Source: Rickettsia typhi
Lineage (GTDB): Bacteria > Pseudomonadota > Alphaproteobacteria > Rickettsiales > UBA1997
Direction: 5' to 3'
Length of the DNA stretch: 15,352 nt
Assembly: GCA_945874115.1 (NCBI GenBank)
Contig: CAMCFD010000032.1
Location: 1 to 15,352 of the forward strand
The stretch's first letter is position 1, and each line of letters starts with the position of its first letter. The notes under the pieces are model-generated. The model made no database searches. It was not told the DNA's origin and saw only the letters and a list, made by a program, of their open reading frames with translations. This document shows positions 1 to 8,400 of the stretch, in pieces. The translations under genes and the position numbers were made by a program.

Positions 1-624
1 GCAAAATCAATCAGTCTTGAAGAAACCGCCAAATTATTGCAAATTCGCGGAAATGCAATGGCAAAATGTGGCGAAAAAACTCAAGGCGCAATGGCCGCAA
101 TTCTTGGTGTTGAAATTTCAGTTGCTGAAGAAATAGCGCGCATGGCCGCTCAAAACGACATTTGCCAAGTTGCCAACGATAATTCTGTCGGACAAATCGT
201 TATCAGCGGATCAAAAGCCGCCGTCGAACGCGCGCTTGAAATTGCGAAAGCGAAAGGCGCGAAACGTGCGATAATGTTGCCAGTTAGTGGCGCATTTCAT
301 TCTGAGTTAATGGCTGACGCGTCAATTGCGATGGCTGAAGCGCTTGAAAAATCTGAAATAAAATCACCAATTATTCCGCTAGTTGCCAACGTCACTGCGT
401 CAATAACAACAAGTCCGACAGAAATAAGAGATTTGTTAGTAAAGCAAATCACCGGATCAGTAAAATGGCGCGAGACAATGTTGTTCATGGAAAAAAACGG
501 CATCGAAGAAGTTATCGAAATCGGCTCGGGAAAAGTTCTCTGCGGATTGGTTGGGCGAACTTGCGCTAACATGAAATCTCGCTCAATTCAAGGCGTTGAA
601 GACTTAAAAACATTCGTCGCTTAA
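1..624 (+). CDS. fabD: Malonyl-CoA:ACP transacylase (5'-truncated by window edge)
   Basis: Moves malonyl from CoA to acyl carrier protein in the cytoplasm, supplying the extender unit for type II fatty-acid synthesis. The frame is open from base 1, so about 207 residues are visible of a family length near 310. The missing part includes the GHSLGEY nucleophilic serine motif. Seen here: the conserved Arg-Gly (R16 of the visible part, codon 46-48), GAMAAILG, VANDN followed by GQIVISG, the catalytic histidine in SGAFHSELM (codon 298-300), and the C-terminal EIGSGKVLCGL block. An internal ATG at 37 is in frame but lies inside the conserved domain and is not the start. The stop is 61 bases before the likely purC start. 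The usual partners fabG and acpP do not follow, so the common fab cluster order is broken here. Identification is firm; the N-terminus cannot be judged. Confidence 0.95.
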   Translation, partial: AKSISLEETAKLLQIRGNAMAKCGEKTQGAMAAILGVEISVAEEIARMAAQNDICQVANDNSVGQIVISGSKAAVERALEIAKAKGAKRAIMLPVSGAFHSELMADASIAMAEALEKSEIKSPIIPLVANVTASITTSPTEIRDLLVKQITGSVKWRETMLFMEKNGIEEVIEIGSGKVLCGLVGRTCANMKSRSIQGVEDLKTFVA

Positions 625-685
625 GAATATGAAAAGTAAAAAAATTTTATCGCAAGCATTAAGAAATAATTTATTAAGAAGAAAA

Positions 686-1417
686 ATGTCAAACCAAGAA
701 CCGAAAAAATTGCACCAAATCTACGAAGGAAAAGCAAAAACGCTTTTTGCAACTGATGATGAAAATTTGTTAATTCAATATTTCAAAGACGACGCGACTG
801 CTTTTAACAACTTAAAGAAAGATGTTATTTCTGAAAAAGGTTTGTTAAATAACGCAATTTCAGAATTTATAATGCTTGAAATCGCGAAAAATAATATCCC
901 GACACATTTCGTCAAAAAACTTAATTCTCGCGAACAGCTTGTAAAAAAAGCGACGATAATTCCTCTTGAAGTCATTGTGCGAAATATCGCTGCGGGGTCA
1001 ATGGCCAAAAGACTTGGCATTGAAGAAGGCCTGAAATTAACAGCTCCGGTTTTCGAAATTTGCTATAAAAAAGACGAACTTGGTGACCCGCTAATTAACG
1101 ACGATCACGCCATTAATGTTTTGCAAGTTATCACAAAATCACAGCTTGACGAAATTAAAAATTACACATTGAAAATCAATGAAATTTTACAGAAATTATT
1201 TTTGGCAGCCAAAATAAAATTGGTCGATTTTAAAATTGAATTCGGTTTTGACGCTGATGAAAAAATCATGCTTGCTGACGAAATAAGCCCTGACAGCTGT
1301 CGTTTGTGGGATGTTGAAACTCTCGAAAAACTCGACAAAGACCGTTTTCGCCGCGATTTGGGCGGGCTTGTTGATGCTTATAAAGAAGTTGCAAAAAGAT
1401 TAGGCGTTAAATTATAA
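686..1417 (+). CDS. purC: SAICAR synthetase (phosphoribosylaminoimidazole-succinocarboxamide synthase)
   Basis: Joins aspartate to CAIR using ATP to form SAICAR in de novo purine synthesis. From the ATG at 686 the product is 243 aa, the usual bacterial length. Motifs: IYEGKAKTLF (EGKAK at residues 14-18), VIVRNIAAGSMAKRLG (RNIAAGS at 99-105), and DEISPDSCRLWD (198-209), which carries substrate- and metal-binding residues, followed by the DRFRRDLGG region. The frame also opens upstream with an ATG at 629, which would add 19 basic residues (MKSKKILSQALRNNLLRRK) before the conserved domain. I prefer 686 because the family normally begins just before the EGKAK strand. A weak purine-rich AAGAAG precedes 686, and no clear ribosome site precedes 629. 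purS follows after 22 bases, so co-transcription is likely. Confidence 0.95.
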   Translation: MSNQEPKKLHQIYEGKAKTLFATDDENLLIQYFKDDATAFNNLKKDVISEKGLLNNAISEFIMLEIAKNNIPTHFVKKLNSREQLVKKATIIPLEVIVRNIAAGSMAKRLGIEEGLKLTAPVFEICYKKDELGDPLINDDHAINVLQVITKSQLDEIKNYTLKINEILQKLFLAAKIKLVDFKIEFGFDADEKIMLADEISPDSCRLWDVETLEKLDKDRFRRDLGGLVDAYKEVAKRLGVKL

Positions 1418-1439
1418 AAACTATTTTACAAAAAATATT

Positions 1440-1682
1440 ATGAAAATAAGAATTATCATCACTCTAAAAAAAGGTGTTTTAGACACTCAAGGAAAAGCAA
1501 TTGAAGCTTCTTTAGTAAAAAATTTAGGATTCCCACAAATCTCGCAAGTGCGCCAAGGAAAGGTCGTAGAACTTGAAATCAACGAAACTGACAGCGCAAA
1601 AATAAAAGAAATCGTCGATCAAATTTGCGACAAGCTTTTAGTAAATAAAATTATGGAAAATTATAGTTTTGAGGTTTTGTAA
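1440..1682 (+). CDS. purS: Phosphoribosylformylglycinamidine synthase subunit PurS
   Basis: Small structural subunit that lets PurQ (glutaminase) deliver ammonia to PurL in the fourth step of de novo purine synthesis. The 80-residue length matches the family. The pattern is typical: an N-terminal beta strand (KIRIIITLKKGVLDTQG), then the IEASLVKNLGF helix, the VRQGKVVELEI strand and a final CDKLLVNKIMENYSFEVL segment. It starts 22 bases after purC in the same direction, with no visible Shine-Dalgarno. Unlike the common purC-purS-purQ-purL order, purQ and purL do not follow. A GC-rich stem-loop and a convergent nuclease gene come next, so PurQ and PurL must be encoded elsewhere if the pathway is complete. 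Confidence 0.93.
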   Translation: MKIRIIITLKKGVLDTQGKAIEASLVKNLGFPQISQVRQGKVVELEINETDSAKIKEIVDQICDKLLVNKIMENYSFEVL

Positions 1683-1687
1683 TTCAT

Positions 1688-1740
1688 ATTTGCGGGAGGG
1701 CGAGGCAAGGGCGTCATTGCACGGCAGCGCCCCCACAAAT
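1688..1740. repeat. GC-rich imperfect palindrome between convergent genes
   Basis: ATTTG (1688-1692) pairs with CAAAT (1736-1740). Inside it, GGGCG at 1698-1702 or at 1709-1713 can pair with CGCCC at 1728-1732, giving alternative stems. I count 33 G or C in the 45 bases 1691-1735, far above the surrounding DNA. The element starts 6 bases after the purS stop and its last base is the first base of the convergent nuclease stop codon. No T-run follows on either strand, so it is not a classic rho-independent terminator. It could be a bidirectional 3' stem-loop or one copy of a GC-rich dispersed palindrome. Confidence 0.6.
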
Positions 1741-2354
1741 TAACGATTCTTCATTCTCTTGCGATAATGTTGTGGCAATTCAAACGTGCCAATCCACATT
1801 CCGCGTCCATTTTCTTTCGCTTCTTCTTCTAATTTAATTAATTCAGGATTGCTCTTTTTAAAGCTGTAAACCACGGCCATTCCGCGTTTTAACATTTCTT
1901 TATTCATCGAAATTTCGCCAACAAAACATTCGCCTAAATATCTTTTGTAAACGTCGAGTTTTCCATAATAACAAACCACATTTTTTTTGTCCGCGAAATT
2001 TATTAAATATTCTTTCGATTTCAAGCCGCAAGCATATTCTTCGCTATTTTCGTCGAAGCAAGTTTGCTTTGTTTCTGGCGCGTCAATCCAAATTAAACGC
2101 ACTCTTTTTTCGCCAATCTTAATTGTGTCGCCATCAGTCACGCTTGCGATTCCCTCAATTTTTTTGTCGAGAATTTCTTGACTATAACTTCCCATCGAAG
2201 TTGCATCATTACTGACTTCAAAGCCGAAATATAATATTGATACAAAAAATATTGCTATCAAAATCGGATTTGTTTTTTTTAGTTTTATTTTTAGCATATT
2301 GATTAATTTTTTTAATATTTCGTTTTTTATCGATCTTGTTCCAGTTGATCGCAT
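1740..2354 (-). CDS. Staphylococcal-nuclease-like (SNase) endonuclease, membrane-anchored or secreted
   Basis: Predicted calcium-dependent phosphodiesterase of the thermonuclease (TNase/SNase) fold. Numbering from the ATG at 2354 (204 aa): basic N-terminus, a single hydrophobic segment at about 29-47 (ILIAIFFVSILYFGFEV) acting as signal peptide or anchor, then the OB-fold nuclease domain at about 65-192. By position, catalytic residues match S. aureus nuclease: D74 and D76 in TDGDT, R86 and D91 in RVRLIWIDAPE, E94, and R138 in YKRYLGE. Cysteines at 99, 109, 128 and 143 could form disulfides, fitting an extracytoplasmic location. A second in-frame ATG at 2297 gives a 185-aa protein beginning MLKIKLKKTN, a more standard signal sequence, so it may be the true start. 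Neither start has a clear ribosome site. It is convergent with purS. Probable role: nucleic-acid degradation outside the cytoplasm; the target is unknown. Confidence 0.88.
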   Translation of the reverse strand: MRSTGTRSIKNEILKKLINMLKIKLKKTNPILIAIFFVSILYFGFEVSNDATSMGSYSQEILDKKIEGIASVTDGDTIKIGEKRVRLIWIDAPETKQTCFDENSEEYACGLKSKEYLINFADKKNVVCYYGKLDVYKRYLGECFVGEISMNKEMLKRGMAVVYSFKKSNPELIKLEEEAKENGRGMWIGTFELPQHYRKRMKNR

Positions 2355-2514
2355 AATTTTATTTTTTATAATCCCTGTTTATGCGCGAATCGGATAATTT
2401 AAAACTAGAGCCATATTTTTAGCCTACATAAGAAATGCAAGGTTTTGCAGGAATTGCGTTATTGCAAAATAATGATATTTTGATTTATTTTTTTCAAAGA
2501 AAAATCGCGAAAAT

Positions 2515-3870
2515 TTAATTTTTCTCCAGAAAATTTCCGGCTAAATAAAGTGATCCGCAAACTAAAACCAGCTTATTTTTATCTAAAGACGAACCAGATT
2601 TTGCGCCTTCATCAAGTTTTGCGACAAAATCAAAAGCCTCGTCGAAATCACCGACTGCGACCGAATTTATCGACAAACTTTGCGCAATTTTAACAATTTC
2701 TTCGCTACTTCGCGATTTTGGCTCGTTTTCGATTGGAAGTGCGATTAAAAAATCAATTTCGGAGCGAATTTTTCGTAAAAATCCCTCGCAATCTTTGTCT
2801 TTTAACATCGAAAAAATCAAGATTCGTTTTGATTCGCGTTTTGATTGCAAAAATTCGAAAACAGTCGCGGCGCCCGCCAAATTATGACTTCCATCTAAAA
2901 AAACTTCGCCCGAAGCAATTTTTGCGAAAAATCGACCAGAAGTAATTTTTTGCAACCTCGCAAGCCAATTAGCTCTAAGCAAAGCTGATTTTATCGCATT
3001 TTCCTTGACAAAAACTAAATTTTGTGATATGGCTGCGTTTAAGGCAAGTGCGGCGTTATGAATTTGGTGCGTTCCGGTCAAATTTGCGGGAAGAGGTAGG
3101 GTCATTTTTTTTCGCCAAATTTGTTCTTTCTGGTGTTCATTTTTTTCGCCAAAATCAACTTTAGCATCATATAAAAAATTCCAACAATCTTGAAGAATTT
3201 CAACATCAAAATCTTCGCCAAATATTTTAACTTCGCTATACATTTTTGCCGCTTGATTTTTTATAACCTCAAGTGCGTCATCATTTTGTTTTGCGACAAA
3301 AACGGGACAATTTTTCTTGATAATTCCGGCTTTTTCAAACGCAATTTTTGCTAAACTATCGCCCAGAAATTCATCGTGGTCGAAAGAAATTGGTGTTATA
3401 ATCGTGCATAAATTTTTCTCGATAACGTTCGTGGCGTCAAGTCTTCCGCCCATTCCGGTTTCAAGTAATAAAAAATCGGCCTTGATTTTAGAAAAGGCTA
3501 AAAACGCCGCGACCGTGATTGCTTCAAAATAAGTTGGTGTGATTTTTGGCTCAATTTCGCAAGCATTTTTGCATGCAAGCAAACATTCGTTTAGAAAATC
3601 ATCGCTGATTTTTTCTCCGACAAGAACAATTCTTTCATTAAACTCAACAAGGTGAGGCGAGGTATAACAATGAACCAGCTGGCCGTTTTCTTCTAAAATT
3701 GCGCGCAAAAAAGCAAGAGTCGATCCTTTGCCATTGGTGCCCGCAATATGAATTGTCGGCGGAAGTTTTTGGTGTGGATTGCCCACGCGACCAAGCAAAT
3801 CAAAAACGCGAGACAGGCCTAAATCGATGTTGCGATATCCAGTTGGGTTTGGCCAAAATGGTAATTTCAT
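2515..3870 (-). CDS. folC: Bifunctional folylpolyglutamate / dihydrofolate synthase
   Basis: Adds glutamate to dihydropteroate and/or extends the polyglutamate tail of folates using ATP, in the cytoplasm. The 451 residues fit the Mur-ligase-like family. Seen: the ATP-binding loop HIAGTNGKGST (P-loop GTNGKGST at 44-51), the folate-binding TSPHLVEFNERI (70-81), LLETGMGGRLDATN (135-148) with a magnesium-binding glutamate, ISFDHDEFLG and FEKAGIIK (about 161-185, with the lysine usually carbamylated in the family), GTHQIHNAALA (266-276), and LDGSHN (325-330) opening the C-terminal glutamate-ligase domain. Its ATG (3868-3870) overlaps the TGA of the upstream membrane-protein gene by four bases (ATGA), so translation is probably coupled. 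I cannot tell from sequence whether both activities are kept. No obvious terminator follows. Confidence 0.94.
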   Translation of the reverse strand: MKLPFWPNPTGYRNIDLGLSRVFDLLGRVGNPHQKLPPTIHIAGTNGKGSTLAFLRAILEENGQLVHCYTSPHLVEFNERIVLVGEKISDDFLNECLLACKNACEIEPKITPTYFEAITVAAFLAFSKIKADFLLLETGMGGRLDATNVIEKNLCTIITPISFDHDEFLGDSLAKIAFEKAGIIKKNCPVFVAKQNDDALEVIKNQAAKMYSEVKIFGEDFDVEILQDCWNFLYDAKVDFGEKNEHQKEQIWRKKMTLPLPANLTGTHQIHNAALALNAAISQNLVFVKENAIKSALLRANWLARLQKITSGRFFAKIASGEVFLDGSHNLAGAATVFEFLQSKRESKRILIFSMLKDKDCEGFLRKIRSEIDFLIALPIENEPKSRSSEEIVKIAQSLSINSVAVGDFDEAFDFVAKLDEGAKSGSSLDKNKLVLVCGSLYLAGNFLEKN

Positions 3871-4772
3871 GGCTGTTTGAGGAAGATTTGATAGACGCGA
3901 TATAAATGATAATTGAATTGAGCGCCGAAAATAAAAATTAAATTTACGAGGTAAAAAAACATCAGATAAATCATGATTCCGGCAAGACTTCCGTAGATAA
4001 AATTAAATTGCTGAAATTGGCTTAGATAATATAAAAAAGCCTTTTGGGTTATTGTCCACAAAATCACTGTAAACACCGCTCCGGGGAAGGTTCTGGTTAT
4101 TTTTTGCTTAACATTTGGAATTGCATAATAAAGAAGCGAAACCGCGCAAGCAAGGAAAATAAAGATTATAAAATGGTCTAAATTCGGCAAGTTGTGATTT
4201 AAGAAAAAGTTCAGTAATAATTCGATTTCGCTGCCTTTGAAAATTGTGGGAATTATGACGAAAAGCATGATGACCGCGGTGATGCTGAAGGTGATGATGA
4301 AAAATTCGATGACACTGATTAAGCGGCGCAGCAAATAAGGCGGCGGCAAATGAACGCGATAAGCGCGATTTAATATTGTGCGAAGACCCTCAACGGATGA
4401 TGACGCTGTCCAAATTACGCCAATAATTGCGATTGTCAGGAAGCTTTGTGGCGGGCCAGAAATTATTTCTTCAATGCGTGGAAGCAATGCTGACGCGGCT
4501 TCTTGCGGAAGTGAATTGATTGTCGCATAAATTGCTTTGGCGCCAAGCTCGTCTCCGCCGACATTTCCGATAATTGAAATTAGGAAAATTAGGAACGGAA
4601 AAAGCGAGAAAATGCTCAAAAAAGCTAGATATCCAGCGTGTTCAATTCCATCTTGGCGAACGGTGTCAACCAAAGACATGCGCAAAACTTTCAGCGGAAT
4701 TATGCAATATTTGTGAAAATTATAAGTAAGTTTTCCACGTTTTCTTGAACTTCTTATTTTTATTTTTAACAT
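3867..4772 (-). CDS. YihY/BrkB family inner-membrane protein
   Basis: A 301-aa integral membrane protein of the YihY/BrkB (UPF0761, once mislabelled RNase BN) family, whose biochemical role is not settled. After a basic cytoplasmic N-terminus, six hydrophobic segments lie at about 48-70, 110-128, 152-176, 200-220, 230-250 and 260-286. Family signatures seen are the amphipathic DGIEHAGYLAFLSIFSLFPF entry, WTASSSVEGLRTILNRAYRV (121-140), and the final YGSLAGIMIYLMFFYLVN (260-277) followed by FGAQFN. The gene starts without a visible Shine-Dalgarno. Its stop overlaps the folC start (ATGA), making a two-gene unit. The pairing with folC looks positional, and I see no functional link. The family assignment is strong and the molecular function open. 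Confidence 0.9.
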   Translation of the reverse strand: MLKIKIRSSRKRGKLTYNFHKYCIIPLKVLRMSLVDTVRQDGIEHAGYLAFLSIFSLFPFLIFLISIIGNVGGDELGAKAIYATINSLPQEAASALLPRIEEIISGPPQSFLTIAIIGVIWTASSSVEGLRTILNRAYRVHLPPPYLLRRLISVIEFFIITFSITAVIMLFVIIPTIFKGSEIELLLNFFLNHNLPNLDHFIIFIFLACAVSLLYYAIPNVKQKITRTFPGAVFTVILWTITQKAFLYYLSQFQQFNFIYGSLAGIMIYLMFFYLVNLIFIFGAQFNYHLYRVYQIFLKQP

Positions 4773-4911
4773 TTTTAAAAAATATAGCGGAAATTAAAAT
4801 TTGGTATGTGTCCCATAATAACAAGCATGAGATTAGCTCAATTTTGTTAGAATATCAGGCAAATATTTTTAGATATTTACTAAATTAATTTGCAAATAAA
4901 ACTCGCGCTAC

Positions 4912-5334
4912 CTAGCATTCTTTTTTGAAAAAATAGCCATCGATAATAAATCTTTCTCGTGCAAAAATTGCTTGCGATTCTTTTCTTTTGGTTTCAAGAT
5001 TTCCGATTATGTTTTTACATCCGAAATTCAGCGCTTGCCAATCGACCCATTTTAGAAGCATTTTTCCGACGCCAATTCCTCTGCGCTGGCGGTGAATCAT
5101 GAATTCTTCGATCTCGATTGATTTTCCAAAACGCAATTTGCGGATTATGCGAATTCCCACGACTCCAATGCAAAGGCCGTTATCTTCAAACACGCCGGCC
5201 ATTTTATAGCCACGCTGCATCATATTTAAAACATCTTCAATATAAGTTTCGGCGTTTAGATTTTCGTATATCTGCAACAACACCGCAAAAGTTTGCGCTA
5301 CATCTTCCTTTGTCTGAATTTCTTTTAGTTGCAT
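4912..5334 (-). CDS. GNAT-family N-acetyltransferase
   Basis: A 140-aa single-domain GNAT protein predicted to transfer an acetyl group from acetyl-CoA to an amine; the substrate is not recognisable. Motif A is clear: the beta-4 strand (KSIEIEEFMIH, 71-81) leads into QRRGIG (83-88), the Q/R-x-x-G-x-G pyrophosphate loop, and helix VGKMLLKWVDWQ. Before it lie MAGVFEDNGLCIGVVGIRI (45-63), the beta-2/beta-3 core, and after it NIIGNLETKRKESQAIFARERF (108-129) with the beta-5 strand and a C-terminal helix. The small size resembles stand-alone GNATs acting on small molecules. It is divergent from the PEP carboxylase gene, with 81 bases between starts. The 139-base spacer upstream of the YihY gene separates it from that operon. 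Confidence 0.85.
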   Translation of the reverse strand: MQLKEIQTKEDVAQTFAVLLQIYENLNAETYIEDVLNMMQRGYKMAGVFEDNGLCIGVVGIRIIRKLRFGKSIEIEEFMIHRQRRGIGVGKMLLKWVDWQALNFGCKNIIGNLETKRKESQAIFARERFIIDGYFFKKEC

Positions 5335-5356
5335 TTTAAATTTAGATAGTTTATCA

Positions 5357-5386
5357 ATTATCGAATCTTAACAATAATTAAATCAA
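5357..5386 (-). promoter_or_regulatory. Candidate sigma-70 promoter for the acetyltransferase gene
   Basis: On the minus strand TTGATT (5386-5381) and GATAAT (5362-5357) are separated by 18 bases. The likely transcription start would be about 16 bases before the ATG at 5334. The spacer is so AT-rich that chance matches are expected, so this is weak. The divergent gene at 5416 has a TATAAA only a few bases before its ATG and no matching -35. An 8-T/7-A tract (5388-5402) lies between the two starts. Confidence 0.3.
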
Positions 5387-5415
5387 TTTTTTTTAAAAAA
5401 ACAATATAAATCTCT

Positions 5416-8400
5416 ATGCCTAGCAGACTTATTTCTCAAATTGCGGTTATTTCTGATATTTTTGTTGAAAAATATACTCAAGAACTTCGTGGTTCTAGCA
5501 AAATTGTGGCTGATAAAGTTGAAAAAATTTTTGCATGGCAAAAGAATCCGCAAGATGTGACTTTTGAAGAATTTTTAAGAGCGGAATTTGAAATTGAAAG
5601 CGAAGAAATTGATTTTAAAGATTTGCGCAATCCAAATTTGATTGCAACGCTTGATCATTATGCAAAAATCAATGATGTTTTGAAGAAGTTGAGAGTTATT
5701 GCTAATCAACAATATGCAACTGAAGAACTGCCGAATTTGACGGCAGATTCTCTCGAATATGTTTTGCGCAATTTCAAAGACAGAGAAGCATCGCCCCAAG
5801 ATGTGCAAAAATGTCTTGATCAGGCAAGATTTACGCCAGTTTTAACAGCGCATCCAACAAACCCAACTTCGGTTGAATATACGAAAGTTGCGATGGAATT
5901 GGCCGAGGCTTTTGCTGATGGAAAATGGGATTTATTTGGCAAAAAATTGAAGGAAGTTTTTAAGGTTGAAATGTCTGGTGAGAAAAAAACGCAAGCTCAA
6001 GAAGTGGAAGAATTGTTGTTATATTTCAGAGGGATTTATGATGGATTACCTTTGCAATATGAAACGATGCAGAAGTCGGTGGATAAATTTTATCCTAGCT
6101 TAAAATTGCCGCAAAATATGACTCAAGTTGCAATTTGGGGGCCGGGCGATGGCGACGGGAATCCAAATTCTACGGAAGCAAGTTTGAGAAGTTGCGTGCA
6201 AGAATTTGGGAAAGCAATTAAAGAGAAATATCAACAAGATCTTAAAAAAATTGGTATTGATGTTGACATGAAACATTTTAAAGATGTTGAAGGATTTTTG
6301 GGCTATTTGCAAGGCTATAAAAAATCGGCTAATGAAGAGCGAGATTTTGCGATGGTCAAAAAATTAGATGCATTAATTACCAAAGTTCACACTTTTGGAT
6401 TTCATTATGCCAAAATTGACATGAGGCACGAAGCTAATGATATCATGAATGCGACTAAGCAATTGGTTAAATATGGATTTAAAACTTTTTATCCACAACG
6501 TGAAATTCCTGATCTTGAAAATAAAGAGAATTTGGAAATTTTGTTGAGAGATGAAAATATAATGGCGGTGATTCAAAATTTGGATTATAAAAAATGCAAT
6601 TTTGAACCAAAACATGATGAATTAACTAAAAGACTTTTTGGAAGATTTCAAGTTGTGGCGCAAAATCCAGATTTTTTCCGTCAGGTTATTATCGCTGAGT
6701 TTAAAGATCCGGTGCAAATTGCTGCGACATCTTTTTTGCTTCGCGCAACTGGAAATAAATTTGGAGAAAAAGGTGCGCTTCCAATCACGCCGCTTGCTGA
6801 ATCAAAAGAAGATTTAGAAAAATTGCCTGATGACATTTGTGCATCTTTTGACGATAAAGAATATTTTGAGCATATCAGACAAACGAAACAAGTGTTTTTC
6901 ATGATTGCAAAAAGTGATGCACAAAGAAGATCGGGCCCTGGCGTGCATTATGCGCAAAAATATACAATTGTTGAATCACTCGAAGCGATATTTACTGACT
7001 TAATTGAGAAGGGTGAAAATCCGTCTTTATATGATGTTGTGCCTTACAATGGTGGCGGCAACGCTTTGCAAAGAGGCGGCGGAAGAATCACGGAAGTCAA
7101 CGCAATTTATGGAAGATATGCTTTGGCGGCCGTAAATAGGTTAAGAGAAAAATATGCCAATCGACCAGAAATTGTAGTGCAAATTGACAAAATTATAATC
7201 AAAGCGCCATTTTTAACAACGCAAGGTCAACAAAATGGCATTTTATATGGAGCGCCAGAAGTTGCTGCTGCGACTTGCGAGGCGTTTACATCTCAGGCGG
7301 TTCATGCGGCTGCGAAATTTGCTGGATTGATTCCTGATAATGAAATTGACGCGAAAATTACGAAAGAACAGGTTCTGGATATTATCACCAGATTTGATAT
7401 ATCGCATTTTCCGGCGCGTCTTCAAGCCTTGATTGCAAATGAAGCGTCAACGGTGCAAGATTTGCTTGGCAATCCTGAATTGCGCGATTTTTACAAAGCA
7501 GCAGTTGAAGACTTGCTTCATGAATTGTCAGAAGTGGCTGTTGATCATTATGTTGATCACATCGGCACAGAAACCATGAAAGAAATGACTCCGGTTGTGG
7601 CTTTGATGACAAAAGGTCCGTGGCTTTTTACGGTCAATAACAACCTTTCTTCAAGGCCATCAGTCAGGGCTGTTGCTGAGTCGCAAGGCGAGACTATTGG
7701 CGGCGCGCAAGGTGCCAAAAAATCTCTCTTGCAACAAAGAGCGATTGGAACAGAAAAATTATGCGCCCATTCTGGCACTAATATTCTCACTTGGTTTGGC
7801 TGGTCAAAAGCCATTGAAGCGATTAAAACAGAAGGATTTGATCCGCATGCAATTTATGCATCATCAAAAACTTTCCGCGATTCAATGCGCTCTGCGGCCA
7901 CTTCGATTGCTATGACAAATTGGGACAAGGCGTGGCAAACATTGCTTGGTCAAGAAATGCCCGACAGCGCTCATGTTCATTATTTTGAAGCGCTTCAAGC
8001 TTCTTACAAAGAAAAAATGGAGCAAGGAAGGCAAGAAGAAATAAGCGACGAAGAATCATTGTGTTTCTTGAAAGGTGAAGCTGAGAGAACTGCTCGATTA
8101 ATTTATCAAGCAATCACAGGAAAAGAGCCAGCGCGAGATTTTCAACTTCTAGAAAAATTCACTATTCTTCAAGAAGAAATTGACTTAAGAAAAGAAAACA
8201 CAGTTTTTGGAGATGAGCTAGAAGGTTTAATGAATGCTTTGGCAAACAAATTTCCGCGCGAATCTTTTGATCGAGAATTAAAGAAGCTTGTTCAAGAAGT
8301 TTATTGTGCAACAGAAACCTCAAGCACTGCGCCAATTGGTGCGATTAATACTATCACAAGACATAAAGAGTTAGCAGCAAGTGAAAAAGATGAAATTATA

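Noticed and set aside
2355..2514. Possible RNA gene (a tmRNA or tRNA fragment) in the folC-nuclease spacer
   Set aside because: ATCC...GGAT pairing and a TTTTGCA/TGCAAAA stem (2443-2449, 2463-2469) are present, but there is no T-loop GTTCGA, no acceptor stem and no cloverleaf. Nothing else is recognisable in this 160-base spacer.
4773..4911. Promoter for the YihY-folC pair
   Set aside because: TTGAGC and TATTAT-like hexamers can be found on the minus strand, but the spacing (about 15) is poor and AT-rich sequence gives such matches by chance.
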